From Isoetes taiwanensis (Eukaryota; Streptophyta; Lycopodiopsida; Isoetales; Isoetaceae): a stretch of 64,000 bases of DNA. The number at the start of each line of letters is the position of its first letter. Position 1 is the first letter of the stretch. A program made the position numbers and the translations under genes. The stretch is from the NCBI GenBank assembly GCA_021234155.1, contig JAJEKV010000080.1:232182-296181 (forward strand), read 5' to 3'. The notes below the pieces were generated by a model. That model saw nothing but the letters and a program-made list of their open reading frames with translations. It did no database searches and was not told the DNA's origin. Positions 35,236-46,550 of the stretch are shown in pieces.

Positions 35236-37830
35236 TTAAATGCTAGAAACCTGCAAATCTGCAAAGAGCTGGAAGAGACTGGAAGAGCTCGGCCAAATTA
35301 CGAATTATAGACTAGCCATGCCCTTTAACATTCAACCTGATCTGCCCAATCTAGAGGAGGAAAAATTTGAGCATCCTGTTTAGAAGAGCAAAATATAACC
35401 ACACAAGACAGCAGGGCCAGTTGCAACCCAGTATCATCTGGCCTGATATTCCAATCTTTTTTCGATGCTGCATTTTGGAACCTATTAGACTGCAGCCAAT
35501 TATAGGGTATGCTCTGTTAGGTGAAATTTCCCAATCATTTAGCAAAATGTCTGGTCTTTCAACCTTTCTTTTAAATGTCATCTATCATCCAGTCTTTGAA
35601 CCTTTTATACATCAGTCAGTCCTTAGTTTATCATCAGCTCAGCCCCATAATCAAATTCGTCTCTAACCCAAATGCTTTTGCAAATAGAAGCACTCAATGT
35701 AATACTCTGCACTGAATGAAACCTTTGAAAGCTTGTAATACTTTGCAAATAGAAGCACTCAATGTAATACTCTGCTAGAAACCTTGGAGGCAACTAAGAG
35801 GGGAATTGGTAAAGATTAATTGGAGCTATGGACCATTTATAGCATCATACAGAAATTTTGAGATGCATGTGAAGGGACCAATTCAGGCTGCATATCTGCA
35901 GCATCCAGCTCCTCTAAATCATATAGCAGTGTGAATCATATAGCATATCTGCAGCATCCAGCTCCTCTATCTATCTGCAGCATATCTGCAGCATATCATA
36001 TAGCATATCTGCCGCATAAGTGTAAATCATATCTACAGCATCCAGTTCCTCTAAATCATATAGCAGTGTGAATCATAAATCGAAGTAGTCTTTAATAGGT
36101 GGTCACCTGTGTCCTACGTATTGGTAATGAGAATGAAGGCTGGCGTCACGAAAATCACATGAGAGATTCGATATCTGAGAGGCATCTAGACACGCTCACG
36201 AAAATAAAAAAGACAATATGCCAGCCATGTCATGATGTATCATCATGGCATTCATAATATCCGACAGAATGGATTAAAATGGTGCCATCATAAGAGTTTT
36301 GACAGAATTTATGACGACCATATGATTGAAAATAATGTCCGGCCATTTGTGAATTTATGATGACCATATGATTGATTGCTATAAGATGTAGCCATTCAAT
36401 CAAGAACTTGCATTTGAAATGGTGTACACATCTTATAGATGGGAATATCATTGCTTTTTCCTCATTGCAACATTTTAGAGAAGCTCGATTTGCAAAACTG
36501 TTCAAGCATCAGTGATCATACAATATAGAAAATTACAAATGATATGTTACTGTATGAGGGAAATTTTACTCAACAAACTGTCCAAATATAAGCGGCGTAG
36601 GTTCATCAAAAATTGCTACAGCCTGTAATAACATCAAGCTATTGGAACCCAAATATTGTCCTCACATTATAGCCACAATAGAAGTTGTTGCAGCCATGAA
36701 ATTTCCTTGTGGATGCAAGGCATATGCAGACCTGCATGAACACCAGTAGCTTTGTCAATTTGGAGTGCAACAAATAATGTAAAGGTAAGCATTTCCATTT
36801 TCCACTTACATCACACGAAGTTAGCTCTGTCATTTTAGATTTCCTCCAGCAAATTTCTAAATCGAAATTATTGCAAAGGGTTTGGATTGCAAAGACTAAT
36901 TCTGAAGCTTTGAGAAAAGGAAAGGAGAGGGTAGTGTGTTGGCATAAAACTTTCAAAACTTAAGATGCAATAAGCATTTGGCATAAGCAGATTTTATATA
37001 GCCTGCATTTCTGGTAACTAATCCATTCTACATCCCAGGGATCATGATGAATTACTAAACAAGTAACAGATCCGTTCTGGCATATGCAATTACATCTGGA
37101 ATGGAGATATGAAATAGCCCCCTAGGGTGCAAACCTAGGTGAACAAAGGTGGTCGTTGTCCTTTTAATCCTTCCTTGATTCATTGCTCAGGCTGGATTTA
37201 TTTAAAACACATGCCTTAAACATCCCCACACTGCTCAAACTCTTAAATTCATGTGCTCCTGCGACCATCTGCAGATTCAGCATAATGGGCCTGTCTTTTA
37301 CCTCGTTCCGAAGCAAGCTGCCAATTTTTTATGCCGGATTTAGGGGTTTTCGTCACACAAATCGTTCTCTAGAGATAATTTTGGCCATTTTCTTAAATGC
37401 AGATTTGGGGCTTTTTTTTCCATGGATTCTTCTGTTCTTCTTATTTATTATATCCCTGTCATTGTTTAGAAGCTAAGCTTTTCTATAATGCAAAGCTAAA
37501 CCCACCATGATTAGGGTGTTGATTCCAAAAGGGTTACTAATCAATCTAACAAATACTACTCTATCATCTATTGGACTTTTGGTTTACGTGACAATTCAAT
37601 AAACCATCTGTAACCTGTCAACACCTCTGGCCTTTCCATCCCATAGGTTCAATAGATTCAAAGTTTACAATTTCAATACATCACGAGCCAAGACACTTTG
37701 GGTGACGATTGCAATTAAGCCTCACGGCGACCGGCGTTTCCGTGATCGGCGACCCTTTGCAACCAGCGCCGCCGTGTTCGAGCTCAGATACCAGCGCCGC
37801 CGTGTTCGAGCTCAGATAAGCAGCATTTAA
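35235..37830. other. Interior of the Harbinger-type element, unassigned
   Basis: No recognised coding region. It contains local tandem repeats: a 31-bp phrase (gcaaatagaagcactcaatg...) at about 35,683 and 35,745, a set built on catatctgcagcatccagctcc at about 35,890-36,080, and a 27-bp direct duplication with cgccgccgtgttcgagctc at about 37,767-37,818. Confidence 0.5.
35890..36080 (+). repeat. Interrupted short tandem repeats
   Basis: Units combining catatagca, tctgcagcatccag and ctcctctaaatcatatag occur several times in shuffled order. Non-coding; probably slippage-driven. Confidence 0.65.
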
Positions 37831-38077
37831 AGTGACCTACAGAGGTCACTTTAAGTTTTAGTTCATTTTTTATTTTGGGTTAACTTTACGTTAAATTTTG
37901 TAACTTAACTTAAAGTGGTCTGAAGGGTGTTTGGGTTAGGAATTTTAGGTTAATAAAATTAACGGAATACTAATTATATAACTAAACGGAACACTAATCT
38001 AACTTGTGGTGTGAACCTAGAAACTGCTAAAACCTTAACCCAATCCTAAAATAACGGTTGGTGCGAAGGTACCCTTA

Positions 38078-39140
38078 TACCCAAACTCACCTGATGGAGA
38101 AAACCTCACAATGTTGACTGTTGCACTACGATAAGAAAGATCGGCGATTCCACATCTGCTCTTAACTACTACGCCCACCATGAAGATGCTTCCATGGCGC
38201 TCAATATGGCCGAAAACCGCAGATTCCTGCCCATTTTTGCTGTGATTTTGGACCAAGTTGATTCTGCGATTGTATATGCCACGATTTTGTGAGGAATTCC
38301 ATGGGCAGATTGGGTTGTGCAATACATAACCCCTTTGAATCGTTGCCTGCCCTGCTGCTATTGTTGTTTTGTAGAGATTATCCACCGGAATAATGCTTGT
38401 AGGCTAATCTCCCATTTCTTGGTGCAGGAATCATAGACCTCTGTAGTGCGGTCCCAATCATCCCTTGCAACCACCACTTTGTAGGATTTTTGTGCTGAAT
38501 CCACAAAGCAATAGGTAAGGCTTTGCCGTTGCAACAAAAAATCAAGCAACAAATGGGGTTTGCTGCACTATCAGGTATCTTACAGTTCTTCTTCGATGAT
38601 AAGACCTTTGAACAAAGCTTATACATAGCAAAATCTAGAGAGGACGGAGAGGCTCTGCAGATCTGTTAAGAAAAAATGTCGGATTGTAATGCATGTTTGT
38701 ATGGCAATGGTAAAGATTCTACCGATTGTGAAGAATGGTTGTATGATTATGAAAAAGATTCCATCAGATTGTGAAGCACAGCTGTATCGGATCCATATTG
38801 TTGTTGCTAAAGAACTCTGGCTGGTGGAAGAAATAGAAACAGTCTTGAAGAAACAGTCATAGAGGCCATCAATACGTAAAAAAGAGCGTGAGAATGTAAA
38901 AGGAAAAAATTCGGGCAAAATGGACATTCCGACCCTAATTAAAAAAAAAAACATTCTAAGCAAAACCATTCGCATTCATCAATTTACCTTTCACACCCTC
39001 AAATCTCGATCCAACCCTTCGCCCAAATGACGGCAGTTTCGCTCCAAATAAGAAGCTCTAAGCTTCCTATGATTTGCCAAAACTTCGAACCGCGCACACA
39101 TGGTTTTTATTAAACCCATTTAAATTCTTCTTTTTTTTAA
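38078..39140. other. Unassigned stretch
   Basis: Minus-strand ORFs at 38,035-38,385 and 38,619-38,975 have no domain I recognise, and the first runs into the transposon end, so at least its 3' end is not native. Confidence 0.3.
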
Positions 39141-39144
39141 GCAG

Positions 39145-40745
39145 GTCAAGAGGCATGTGAGACAAAGAAATCCAAGATTATAGGCAAAATCCAAGCTTTT
39201 GAGGTAAAACATCTAAGCGATGAGCAGCAGGTTTAGTTTCTTGCCTTACTCAAAGTTCATGGTGCACCTTACCTTCTGGTGAGATAATTTGGTATCATCT
39301 CTAAGTTTTTTGTTTGGATTTAGATTTGGAACACATATGAAACGGCTGAAAGATCCAGAGGGACATGTCCATCTTTTGTTGAACTGGCACGCTCGCCTCT
39401 AGCAGAATTTATTGGTCCTATCCTTGTGCAGGTACAACCCATGGTTTCAAAGTGGTATTTTTATGTGGGAATAATAGAATACACAAACAAAAGTTTAAGT
39501 TTAATTTACTTTGATGAATGATAATGAGAGCTCCTGAAGCATGGTATTTTGTTTTGCAGGTAGTTTTTTCAAACAAGAAGTGAAGTGAAGTCTGGAGCAC
39601 AAACAACTGTAATTCAAGGCACTATGGTTGCTCATGGAGTTGGTTTGATTCTTTATCTGAGGTAAATGCAGACTTTGCTTCCAAACTGCTATATATACTA
39701 TCTTATTGTGGGGGTCATGCCCGGGGATGATGTACCAGACATATTAGTGTGGCAAGTTAAAAAATAGAAAAGCAATTTCAAACATATTCATGTTCTACAC
39801 CAGTTCAGAGTTTTGTTGTACGGCATAGATACATCCAGTGATGCCATATCTGATCTATTGTTTGGTATTTAAGCATGCAACATGAAGCTTATGCTTGATT
39901 GGCAAAACTGCATATGTTGACTACAACTTTCAAATGACAGAAGAGTTGTCAACCTTTTACTTGGTTATTTTCCTTTATAAGACTTAGAGATGCGCAATTT
40001 TCTAAATGAGGTAACTCATCTCCGTGCATGCAGAAGGAAGTTTGCCAATCTTGAGTGATTACAATTTGTTTGACAGCGGAAAGTGAGTGGCTGGATCAAG
40101 TGTCTTCATCTTTGTTTTATTTTGTCTATATATTTTGTTTCAATATCACCGTTAGTATGTCCTTCACATATGGTCTGTTGTCATGTCCCTGGTACCTTGC
40201 TCCATGGGATGAGTTACAAGGTCTCAAATACTACAACTGGTGCATGCCATTCTTGAATTATGACCTGGTAAGAGTCTGCCATCTTTCTGTGCTTCTTGCC
40301 ATCTTGAACTAATGATCAAGATAGGGAACCAGCTATCCGGTAGCCTACCAGAAGAGATAGCTTGTTGCAAAAGCATGCAGAAAGGGAAACGCCCACTCAT
40401 TACAAGAACACTCACCTGCTCGTTATTATTATACTATAAATGTGCACATGATTACTACCCATACCTCATTTAGCTTTGCCATGATATGGTAGCCTTCTTG
40501 CTGCTGATATGGTAGCCTTTATAACATACTTTATCAAGTGACACATAGCTGTTCAATAGTTGGTATTCCTTGAAGTCCTTATTTACTCTTTTCTATCTTC
40601 TTGCAGTTCAGGCTGGATATTGCAACAATTGCTGGATTTTCGTTTGCGACAGATCTTCATTTATACTTGACTTGATTTCAAGTGTTGCACTTCTCGTTCT
40701 ATTGATAAGGGTTGGATTAGGCTACCAACAGACCTGGAACAGATA
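39145..40745 (+). CDS. Exon-like pieces of an unrecognised host gene
   Basis: Splice-framed open stretches include about 39,145-39,202 (QEACETKKSKIIGKIQAFE, then gtaaaa), about 39,325-39,431 (ag, IWNTYETAERSRGTCPSFVE and LARSPLAEFIGPILVQ, then gtacaa), about 39,561-39,661 (KSGAQTTVIQGTMVAHGVGL, then gtaaat) and about 40,606-40,680. The first two join in phase. The third reads well only in another frame than the second predicts, near a small gaagtgaagtgaag duplication, so the gene may be broken. I do not recognise the protein. The hAT transposon lies just downstream and may interrupt it. Confidence 0.35.
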
Positions 40746-41745
40746 CCAGGTAACCAAACCAAATTATTGTACATCAATTCCGATTTTACAAGTTCTGATT
40801 TTGTACATCAATTTTGATTTTATATTTCAAGTCTGATTTTATATTTCAAGTCTGATTTTTTCCTTCAATATTCAGTTTTGATCAAGTAGAGAACAATGCC
40901 ACCTGTGCTGAGCAAATATTGGGATCTTTGTACCAAAAATGTTACGAAGAATGTCTCTGGAAATAGGAGTTGGAATTGCAAATATTGCGACAAACTTGTG
41001 CGTGGGTCTGCCACACGAATGATTGCGCATCTTATTGGAAAACCTAGCAAGGGAGTAAAAAAATGTTCCAGTATGCCCGATGATATGTTAAAAGAGCTTA
41101 CTAATTTGTATGGTGACTCTAGAATCCAAGGAATTGGTGAAGATGAAGATATGATAGCAGAAATTGACTCTTTTGGCATGTCTCATCCAGGTATGGGCAA
41201 AATATACTTTATAATACGTAATCTGATTACTAGATTTTGAATTATCGTTGTTGATTTTCTGCTGCACCTTCTCGCTTGTAGGTGTATCCACCTCTGGTTC
41301 ATCTCCTCTAATTGACGAGAGTCAAGGTGCCTCCTTTGTGGGTGCTAGTACTCGCCCTCCACATTCATCTCCAGTTGTCAAGAAACAACAGACATTACGC
41401 AAGGGTAATGTGCAAATGCAAAGGAAGCAACATGCAAATGTTATGGAAATGAGATGTATCATTGAAGCTAATTTATCTTTTAATCTATTGAAAACACCAT
41501 GTTGGAGGAACATGCTAGAATCTTTCTCTATGATTGGTGAGAAACATAGTGGAGTCACGTATAATCACATGAGAACCAAAGGTTTGAAAAGTGAGGTTAC
41601 ATCTTTGCAGGGAAAGCTAGGGAAGATAAAAGTTTTATGGTCCAAGTATGGTTGCTCTATATTAACTGATGGATGGGTTGATGTTTCTCATAGGCAGCTT
41701 GTTAATATTCTAGTATCATCTTGTTATGGCACAATGTTTCTCAAC

Positions 41746-42195
41746 AATTAACACACAACTACTATTAACATTATTAACACAAACCATTGCATTCAACACA
41801 TTTAAATTAAAATCCCCCTTAAACCCCCTTTGGTTTGGGTGCATATTCACACGGGGGGTTACGTAGGGCAGCGAGAGCTCCAAAAATATATTTACAATAC
41901 ATGTACAAAATTAACACCATTAAGTATATTCTCTTAAACCTTATAGTATTTTGCAAACTTTGTTATACAGTATACAAAAACTTGTACATGCATACCCCAC
42001 AAACGAGGATCGCTATGTACGGTCCAGATCTTGGAATAAAGAGCAAATATGCCCATCCGACAGCTCTCGTTGCCCGGAGTAACCCCCCGTGTGAATATGC
42101 ACCCAAACCAAAGGGGGTTTAAGGGGGATTTTAATTTAAATGTGTTGAATGCAATGGTTTGTGTTAATAATGTTAATGGTAGTTGTGTGTTAATT
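41746..42195. repeat. Long inverted repeat (foldback), copy A
   Basis: Arms 41,746-41,881 and 42,060-42,195 are near-perfect reverse complements. They include the phrase cccccttaaacccccttt and the GTGTGAATATGCACCCAAAC core. The loop is about 180 bp. Just outside the right arm is the GGGCCC-TTC-GGGCCC hairpin (42,217-42,231). Confidence 0.9.
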
Positions 42196-42231
42196 GTTAT
42201 ATTAAAAAAAATTTTGGGCCCTTCGGGCCCT

Positions 42232-44150
42232 AACTAAAGCAAACGTAGATAAACTTTATGGGCCTAAATATTAATTACTAAAAAGCACAATAACATCAAG
42301 ACAAACAAACTATTTCCGCAAAGCATTCATAAGCCATTGATGGAAATATATTGCTTACATCAGTTTTATCTTCAAATGGTGGCTCATCAATTGCATCATA
42401 TAATTCATCTGGCAGCTTTATGGTGCAAATGCTATGTTATAAATGTTCCCAAAATGGTAGTTTCAAGTTTTGGCACTGTTCAACCATCATAGACAAACAT
42501 CAAGACAAACATCAAATGTTGGTCCAAAGGATGCATTAAAACATCATCTATGGATATGGAAATGACGAGTAATATAAAAAAAAAATGACAATGGTCATAA
42601 ACCATTGAACAGATAGATAAGTAAGAAGAAAATATGCAACAATGTAATATAAAGCCAAACTGTAATGTGGAGATCAAGCCAAAATGTCTCAATAATCTGT
42701 TGAACTGCTTTACTCTATCTCTTAGAAATATCGTGTGCTTCTAAATAAGAATAATTTGGACGACTATGACTGGAGACTGAACCACCGGAAGCATAGGTGC
42801 TACGCCCTCCCACACAGAAGACAAGAATTTGACTGCTTCCCCAAATCTTCTCACCATGCCACACTTACTGGATATGTAGCACAACTGGCCTAAACTGGAG
42901 TTGAAAAGCATAATGCAAAATCCTCAAATTAATTGTTACAAAGAACCAAATAGGTGCTGCATACTAGGTAGAATCAGATCTTTCCCTTTGCAATTATGTG
43001 GCTTTCCAAGACTGTTTGATTCAGCGGCAAATCAAAATGATTCTATGGTTCTGTCAAATTGTGAAATTTCCCCTTTGAACAGATTTGTTCAAGCGGGGCG
43101 TGGGTGCATACCTCTAGCTTCATCTGCACACCTCTAGCTTTTGCAATTGAATGAGCTAAAAGCAAAGATGTGAGACGACATTAGTGTAACGGCAGAATAT
43201 CAAGGTATGGCAGGTTTGGATATTGAATTAGAGGCAACTACAAAATTTGGAAACCGGTCTTGTATGTCGCAACAAAGGCAAATGCTCAATTTTTAATCGG
43301 ATAAAGAATTGGGTAATATTTACACCGCCTCGCCTGAAATCATTTGGAGATAACTTGACCTCGCTTTAGAAACTTCGGCTTTTGATCGTGAGTAGCGCAT
43401 CAAAGACTTGACCGTAACGTTGTTCATCAATGCCTCTGTTCTTAAAAGAAGCTTCAGGTAGAATAGCTTGTTTGAACAGGTTCCTACAGTATTTGTCAGC
43501 AAAAAGTCCAAGTTAGAACATCTTTCAGACTTAATCTTTTCCTGTTTGTCTTTGAGGGCCGAAATCTTTCAGACTTAATCTTGCAATAGAGATCTAAGAC
43601 TAATATCTAGCATTATATCTAGCATTTGATAATAGTTCTTCACCAAGTCGTGACCAAAGGGTCGAATCAGGTAGAGATATGGCGAAAAGTTTGGAAAATG
43701 AAATTAGGTCAAAAGGGAAACTAAAAAGGATTAAGAAACTAAAAAGGAAGGGGTTACCTTGAACGACGGAAATAAGCATCTCCAGAAATACGGCTGGAAC
43801 CACAAGATGCTGAGACAGAGATTTGGGGGTTCTCTCTCCAAAACAGTATTGCATACTGGCTTTGCAAGCACCGGACCGAGTCTGCATCCCAAATGTGTTG
43901 CAAAATGAATCCTACACATCCTCATTTATCAGAACCGACATTTGCTTCCCCGAATCTGTCCTTCTCAGCATATAAACCTGCACACGGACATGTCGCATTT
44001 TCCTTGCTGGAAAGATCTGCCAAGCGCTTGAGATCGCGAAAATGCCTTTCTGTTCTAATCTAGGACTGTCTTTTCCACAAACCCTAAAATAAGAGAGCTC
44101 GATGCTTGCATGTGTTTTCTGGGGACTAAAAAATAGATGGTTTTTTCATG
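42232..44150. other. Interior of insertion copy A, unassigned
   Basis: No recognised gene. ORFs such as 42,901-43,137 show no domain I know. It may be captured host sequence, since the same element type at 48,987 carries different internal DNA. Confidence 0.4.
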
Positions 44151-46550
44151 GAGAAATATTCAAAGCTAAACCATTGCAAAATCATAGATAATATGGCATT
44201 CGAATATGAGAATACAGTGTGCGCTCTAGATATACTGATAAGTATGCCTCGCACAATACGCCCATCAAATCATATGAAAACCATAGCAAAAACTGTATAA
44301 AAATACAAAAAAAACCCCCTGTTATAATGCTACATATTGATTGCAGCCATGCTGACACGACGCCAACAGTTGATAGCTCTTGGTTAGCCTAGAGAATCTC
44401 TGAATCAATCAAAGAGGTTGGTAAGGAAAATGTGGTGCAAGTAATTTCTGATAATGCATCTAGTTGTGTTCGCATGGGGTCTTTGCTAGAGGAAGAGTTC
44501 CCTAACCTTGTTTGGAGTCCATGCGCATCACATTCTTTGGATCTTCTTTTGGAGGACATTGGTGAGTTGCCTTGGATGAAGAGTGCTATGATGAAAGCAA
44601 ATAGTATTGTGTGTCTTTTTTGCAAGAAGAGAAATGCTAGAAAAATATTTGCCGCTCATAGTAGCCTCGCCATCTTGAGGCCTGCCAAGACAAGGTTTGG
44701 TGTGATGTATCTTGTCATACAACGCTTGCTCAAAGTTTGGCATCCTCTCAAACAAACAGTTGTAAGTGACATGTGGAGAGCTTGGTCAGATTGCAATAAG
44801 CCAGATGCAATTAATGTGAAGAATTACATTCTTGATCCCGCCACCGAGTCCTCTTTCCAGGTAATTTTGACCTTGATTGCGCCACTTTATACTGTCTTAC
44901 GCCTTACCGATATGGAAGGATCCACCATTGGCTTGTTGTATGAGTTTATGAGAAGCAAAGATGTATTGACCAAAGGAGTGGAAGAAAACGTAGCGCACAA
45001 ATTCAAGTAAGTTTCTTGAATTTTTGCTGAAATTTAAAGATTGTTGAATTTTTAAAATTGCTAAAATTTAAAACTTGTTGTATTATCTATTATCACTTTT
45101 CGATTTTATAGTTTCGGTGGAAATGGTTCAAGAGGCCAATCCACCTTATAGCTCATTTGTTGCATCCATTGTGGAAAGAAGAGGCGACATTTATAAATTC
45201 TGAATTAATGGGTGCATGGATGAGTTATACAGAAAAGTTGTACTCTACTACTGATTGTGATCTTCTATTCCGTGAATTACATGAATATCGCAATGGGACA
45301 GGATCTTTTAGCTACACATTGGCACGGGAGGAGATATCTATGCTAAAGCCTGTCACATGGTGGGAAAACTTTGGAGGAAGAACACCAAAACTTCAAGCGT
45401 TGGATGTGCGAATATTATCTCAGGCAAGTACTTTATTGTTTTTTGGATAACTTAGTATTGGCCTCTCAAATTCTAAATTAGCCTCTCAAATTCTAAATTA
45501 TTCCTCTTTTTTAGGACTGTTCTTCTGGGACAGCAGAGAGGAATTGGAATGCGCATGCTCTTGCACATACGAAAACTAGAAATAGGCTAAAACCCGCGCA
45601 ACTTGAACGGTTGGTGTATGTGCGAGAGAACTTAAGGCTAGTTCGCAAGTTTGAGACTGTGAATACATCTCCTATGCAGGTATTCTTCTCTTCATCTTCC
45701 ATTTTATTTTTATGTTCCTCAAATTATGATATATGCTTATTGTGTGATTTTTTGAAGGTGAATCCGAATGAAATAGATGTCTCAAAGACTCCAGAGTTTC
45801 TGCCTCCTAGCCATGATAATAATATAGATAGAGAAATCTATGAAGCATATTTTCAAGAGGCTATGAGCTTGAGGAGAAGGACAAGGAGCATGACGAGAGA
45901 TATGGCATCATCATCTCGAGGAGCCTCTACTAGCCGAATAGGTAGACGTAGACGAAGAGGAGGTAGTGACAGGTCTACTCGTAGCAGGAGAGTAACGCGT
46001 TCCATTACATCTGCTGGTTTATCTGAAGACAATCTAGATGTGATTGAAGAAGAAGAAGTTGGCACAGATGAGGAGCTTACAGATGAGGAGCTTGTATGGA
46101 AGTCATCCTCTGAAACCGAGTCTGAGGATGAAGATGACGAGGAGGAAGGGGATGATGGACTTTGATTGATTCTCTTTTTGTTACTATTTTAAGCATATTT
46201 TGTTTAAGCTTTCAAACTTAAGTTTCATTATGAAGAATGCAAACATTAACTATAGCTACTCTTAGCTAAAGTTTTTGAGAAAACAATTATTTATGGAGAC
46301 TATAGTATGATCTATTGCTTGAAGCTGAAAATCCATTGTAATTGCAGCTATTTTAGAATTTAGAACTTTTTTTAAAAATTGGTATGAAGTACTTAATGTG
46401 CTATACGTTAAGTACGTATTTTACGTATTTTACAAGTACTTAACAAATACGAAAAATGTATTTAAAGTACTTTTAATCTAGGAGGTATGGAAAGTACGTT
46501 AAATACGTACCATACCCATATTGTACCTGACGTACCTGACAACACCGATA

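Larger units (their letters stand above)
34282..38074. mobile_element. PIF/Harbinger-type non-autonomous DNA transposon
   Basis: The ends are GGGTACCTTCGCACC (34,282 onward) and its reverse complement ending at 38,074, flanked by TTA on both sides (34,279-34,281 and 38,075-38,077). A 3-bp TTA duplication with G-rich inverted ends fits PIF/Harbinger. Subterminal regions carry repeated ctaacggcaatgccttcgca-like units (34,500-34,660), typical of transposase-binding repeats. Length is 3,793 bp. I see no DDE transposase or Myb-like ORF, so it is non-autonomous. It carries a PPR gene fragment (34,954-35,235) and other non-transposon sequence, so it resembles gene-capturing (Pack-type) elements. Confidence 0.8.
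41746..44335 (-). mobile_element. Foldback-tailed insertion element, copy A
   Basis: Removing this 2,590-bp block rejoins the hAT reading frame exactly (FLN | IDCSHADT), so its limits are known within 1-2 nt, and no target duplication longer than 1 nt is visible. Read on the minus strand it begins ATATGTAGCATTATAACAGG with G-rich and T-rich sequence, and ends with a foldback of about 490 bp containing a GGGCCC-GAA-GGGCCC hairpin and long inverted arms. Copy B (48,987-51,598) shares about the first 190 bp and the foldback but not the interior. No transposase ORF is visible. Superfamily uncertain: Helitron-like insertion without duplication, but without the CTRR end. Confidence 0.7.
40896..46165 (+). 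pseudogene. hAT transposase with BED zinc finger
   Basis: Exon 1 (40,896-41,190) encodes a BED zinc finger (WNCKYCDKLVRGSATRMIAH followed by a Cys). Exon 2 (41,282-41,745) encodes the DUF659-like start of the catalytic core (YGCSILTDGWVDVSHRQLVN). The core resumes at 44,336 after the insertion and includes VVQVISDNASSCV and WSPCASHSLDLLLEDIGELP. The dimerisation region lies at about 45,121-45,679 (PVTWWENFGGRTPKLQALDV). The last exon (45,758-46,165) adds a basic then very acidic tail ending EEEGDDGL. The intron at 45,424-45,515 uses a GC donor (CAG|GCAAGT). Besides the insertion there is an in-frame TAG at 44,390-44,392, and the splice join near 45,006-45,112 is not clean, so the gene is probably dead. 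Confidence 0.85.
40896..46550 (+). mobile_element. hAT DNA transposon (transposase-bearing), interrupted
   Basis: The transposase gene (40,896-46,165) and a 3' terminal region rich in short repeats of gtacgta / cgttaagtac (about 46,390-46,520) end near 46,547. There the minus-strand reading is CGGTGTTGTCAGGTACG, a hAT-like terminal sequence. The left terminal repeat was not recognised. A 2.6-kb foreign element sits inside (41,746-44,335). The repeat-rich end recurs at 63,908-63,960 at the window edge. Confidence 0.75.

Noticed and set aside
40319-40335. atagggaa as left target duplication of the hAT element (right flank atagggag)
   Set aside because: One mismatch and no terminal repeat beside it; likely chance.
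40606-40745. Ion-channel-like membrane segment (reading ILDLISSVALLVLLI)
   Set aside because: Too short and an alternative frame reads equally well; no family motif.
41815-41830. Telomere-like cccccttaaaccccc
   Set aside because: Only two units within a transposon foldback arm; not the plant telomere repeat.
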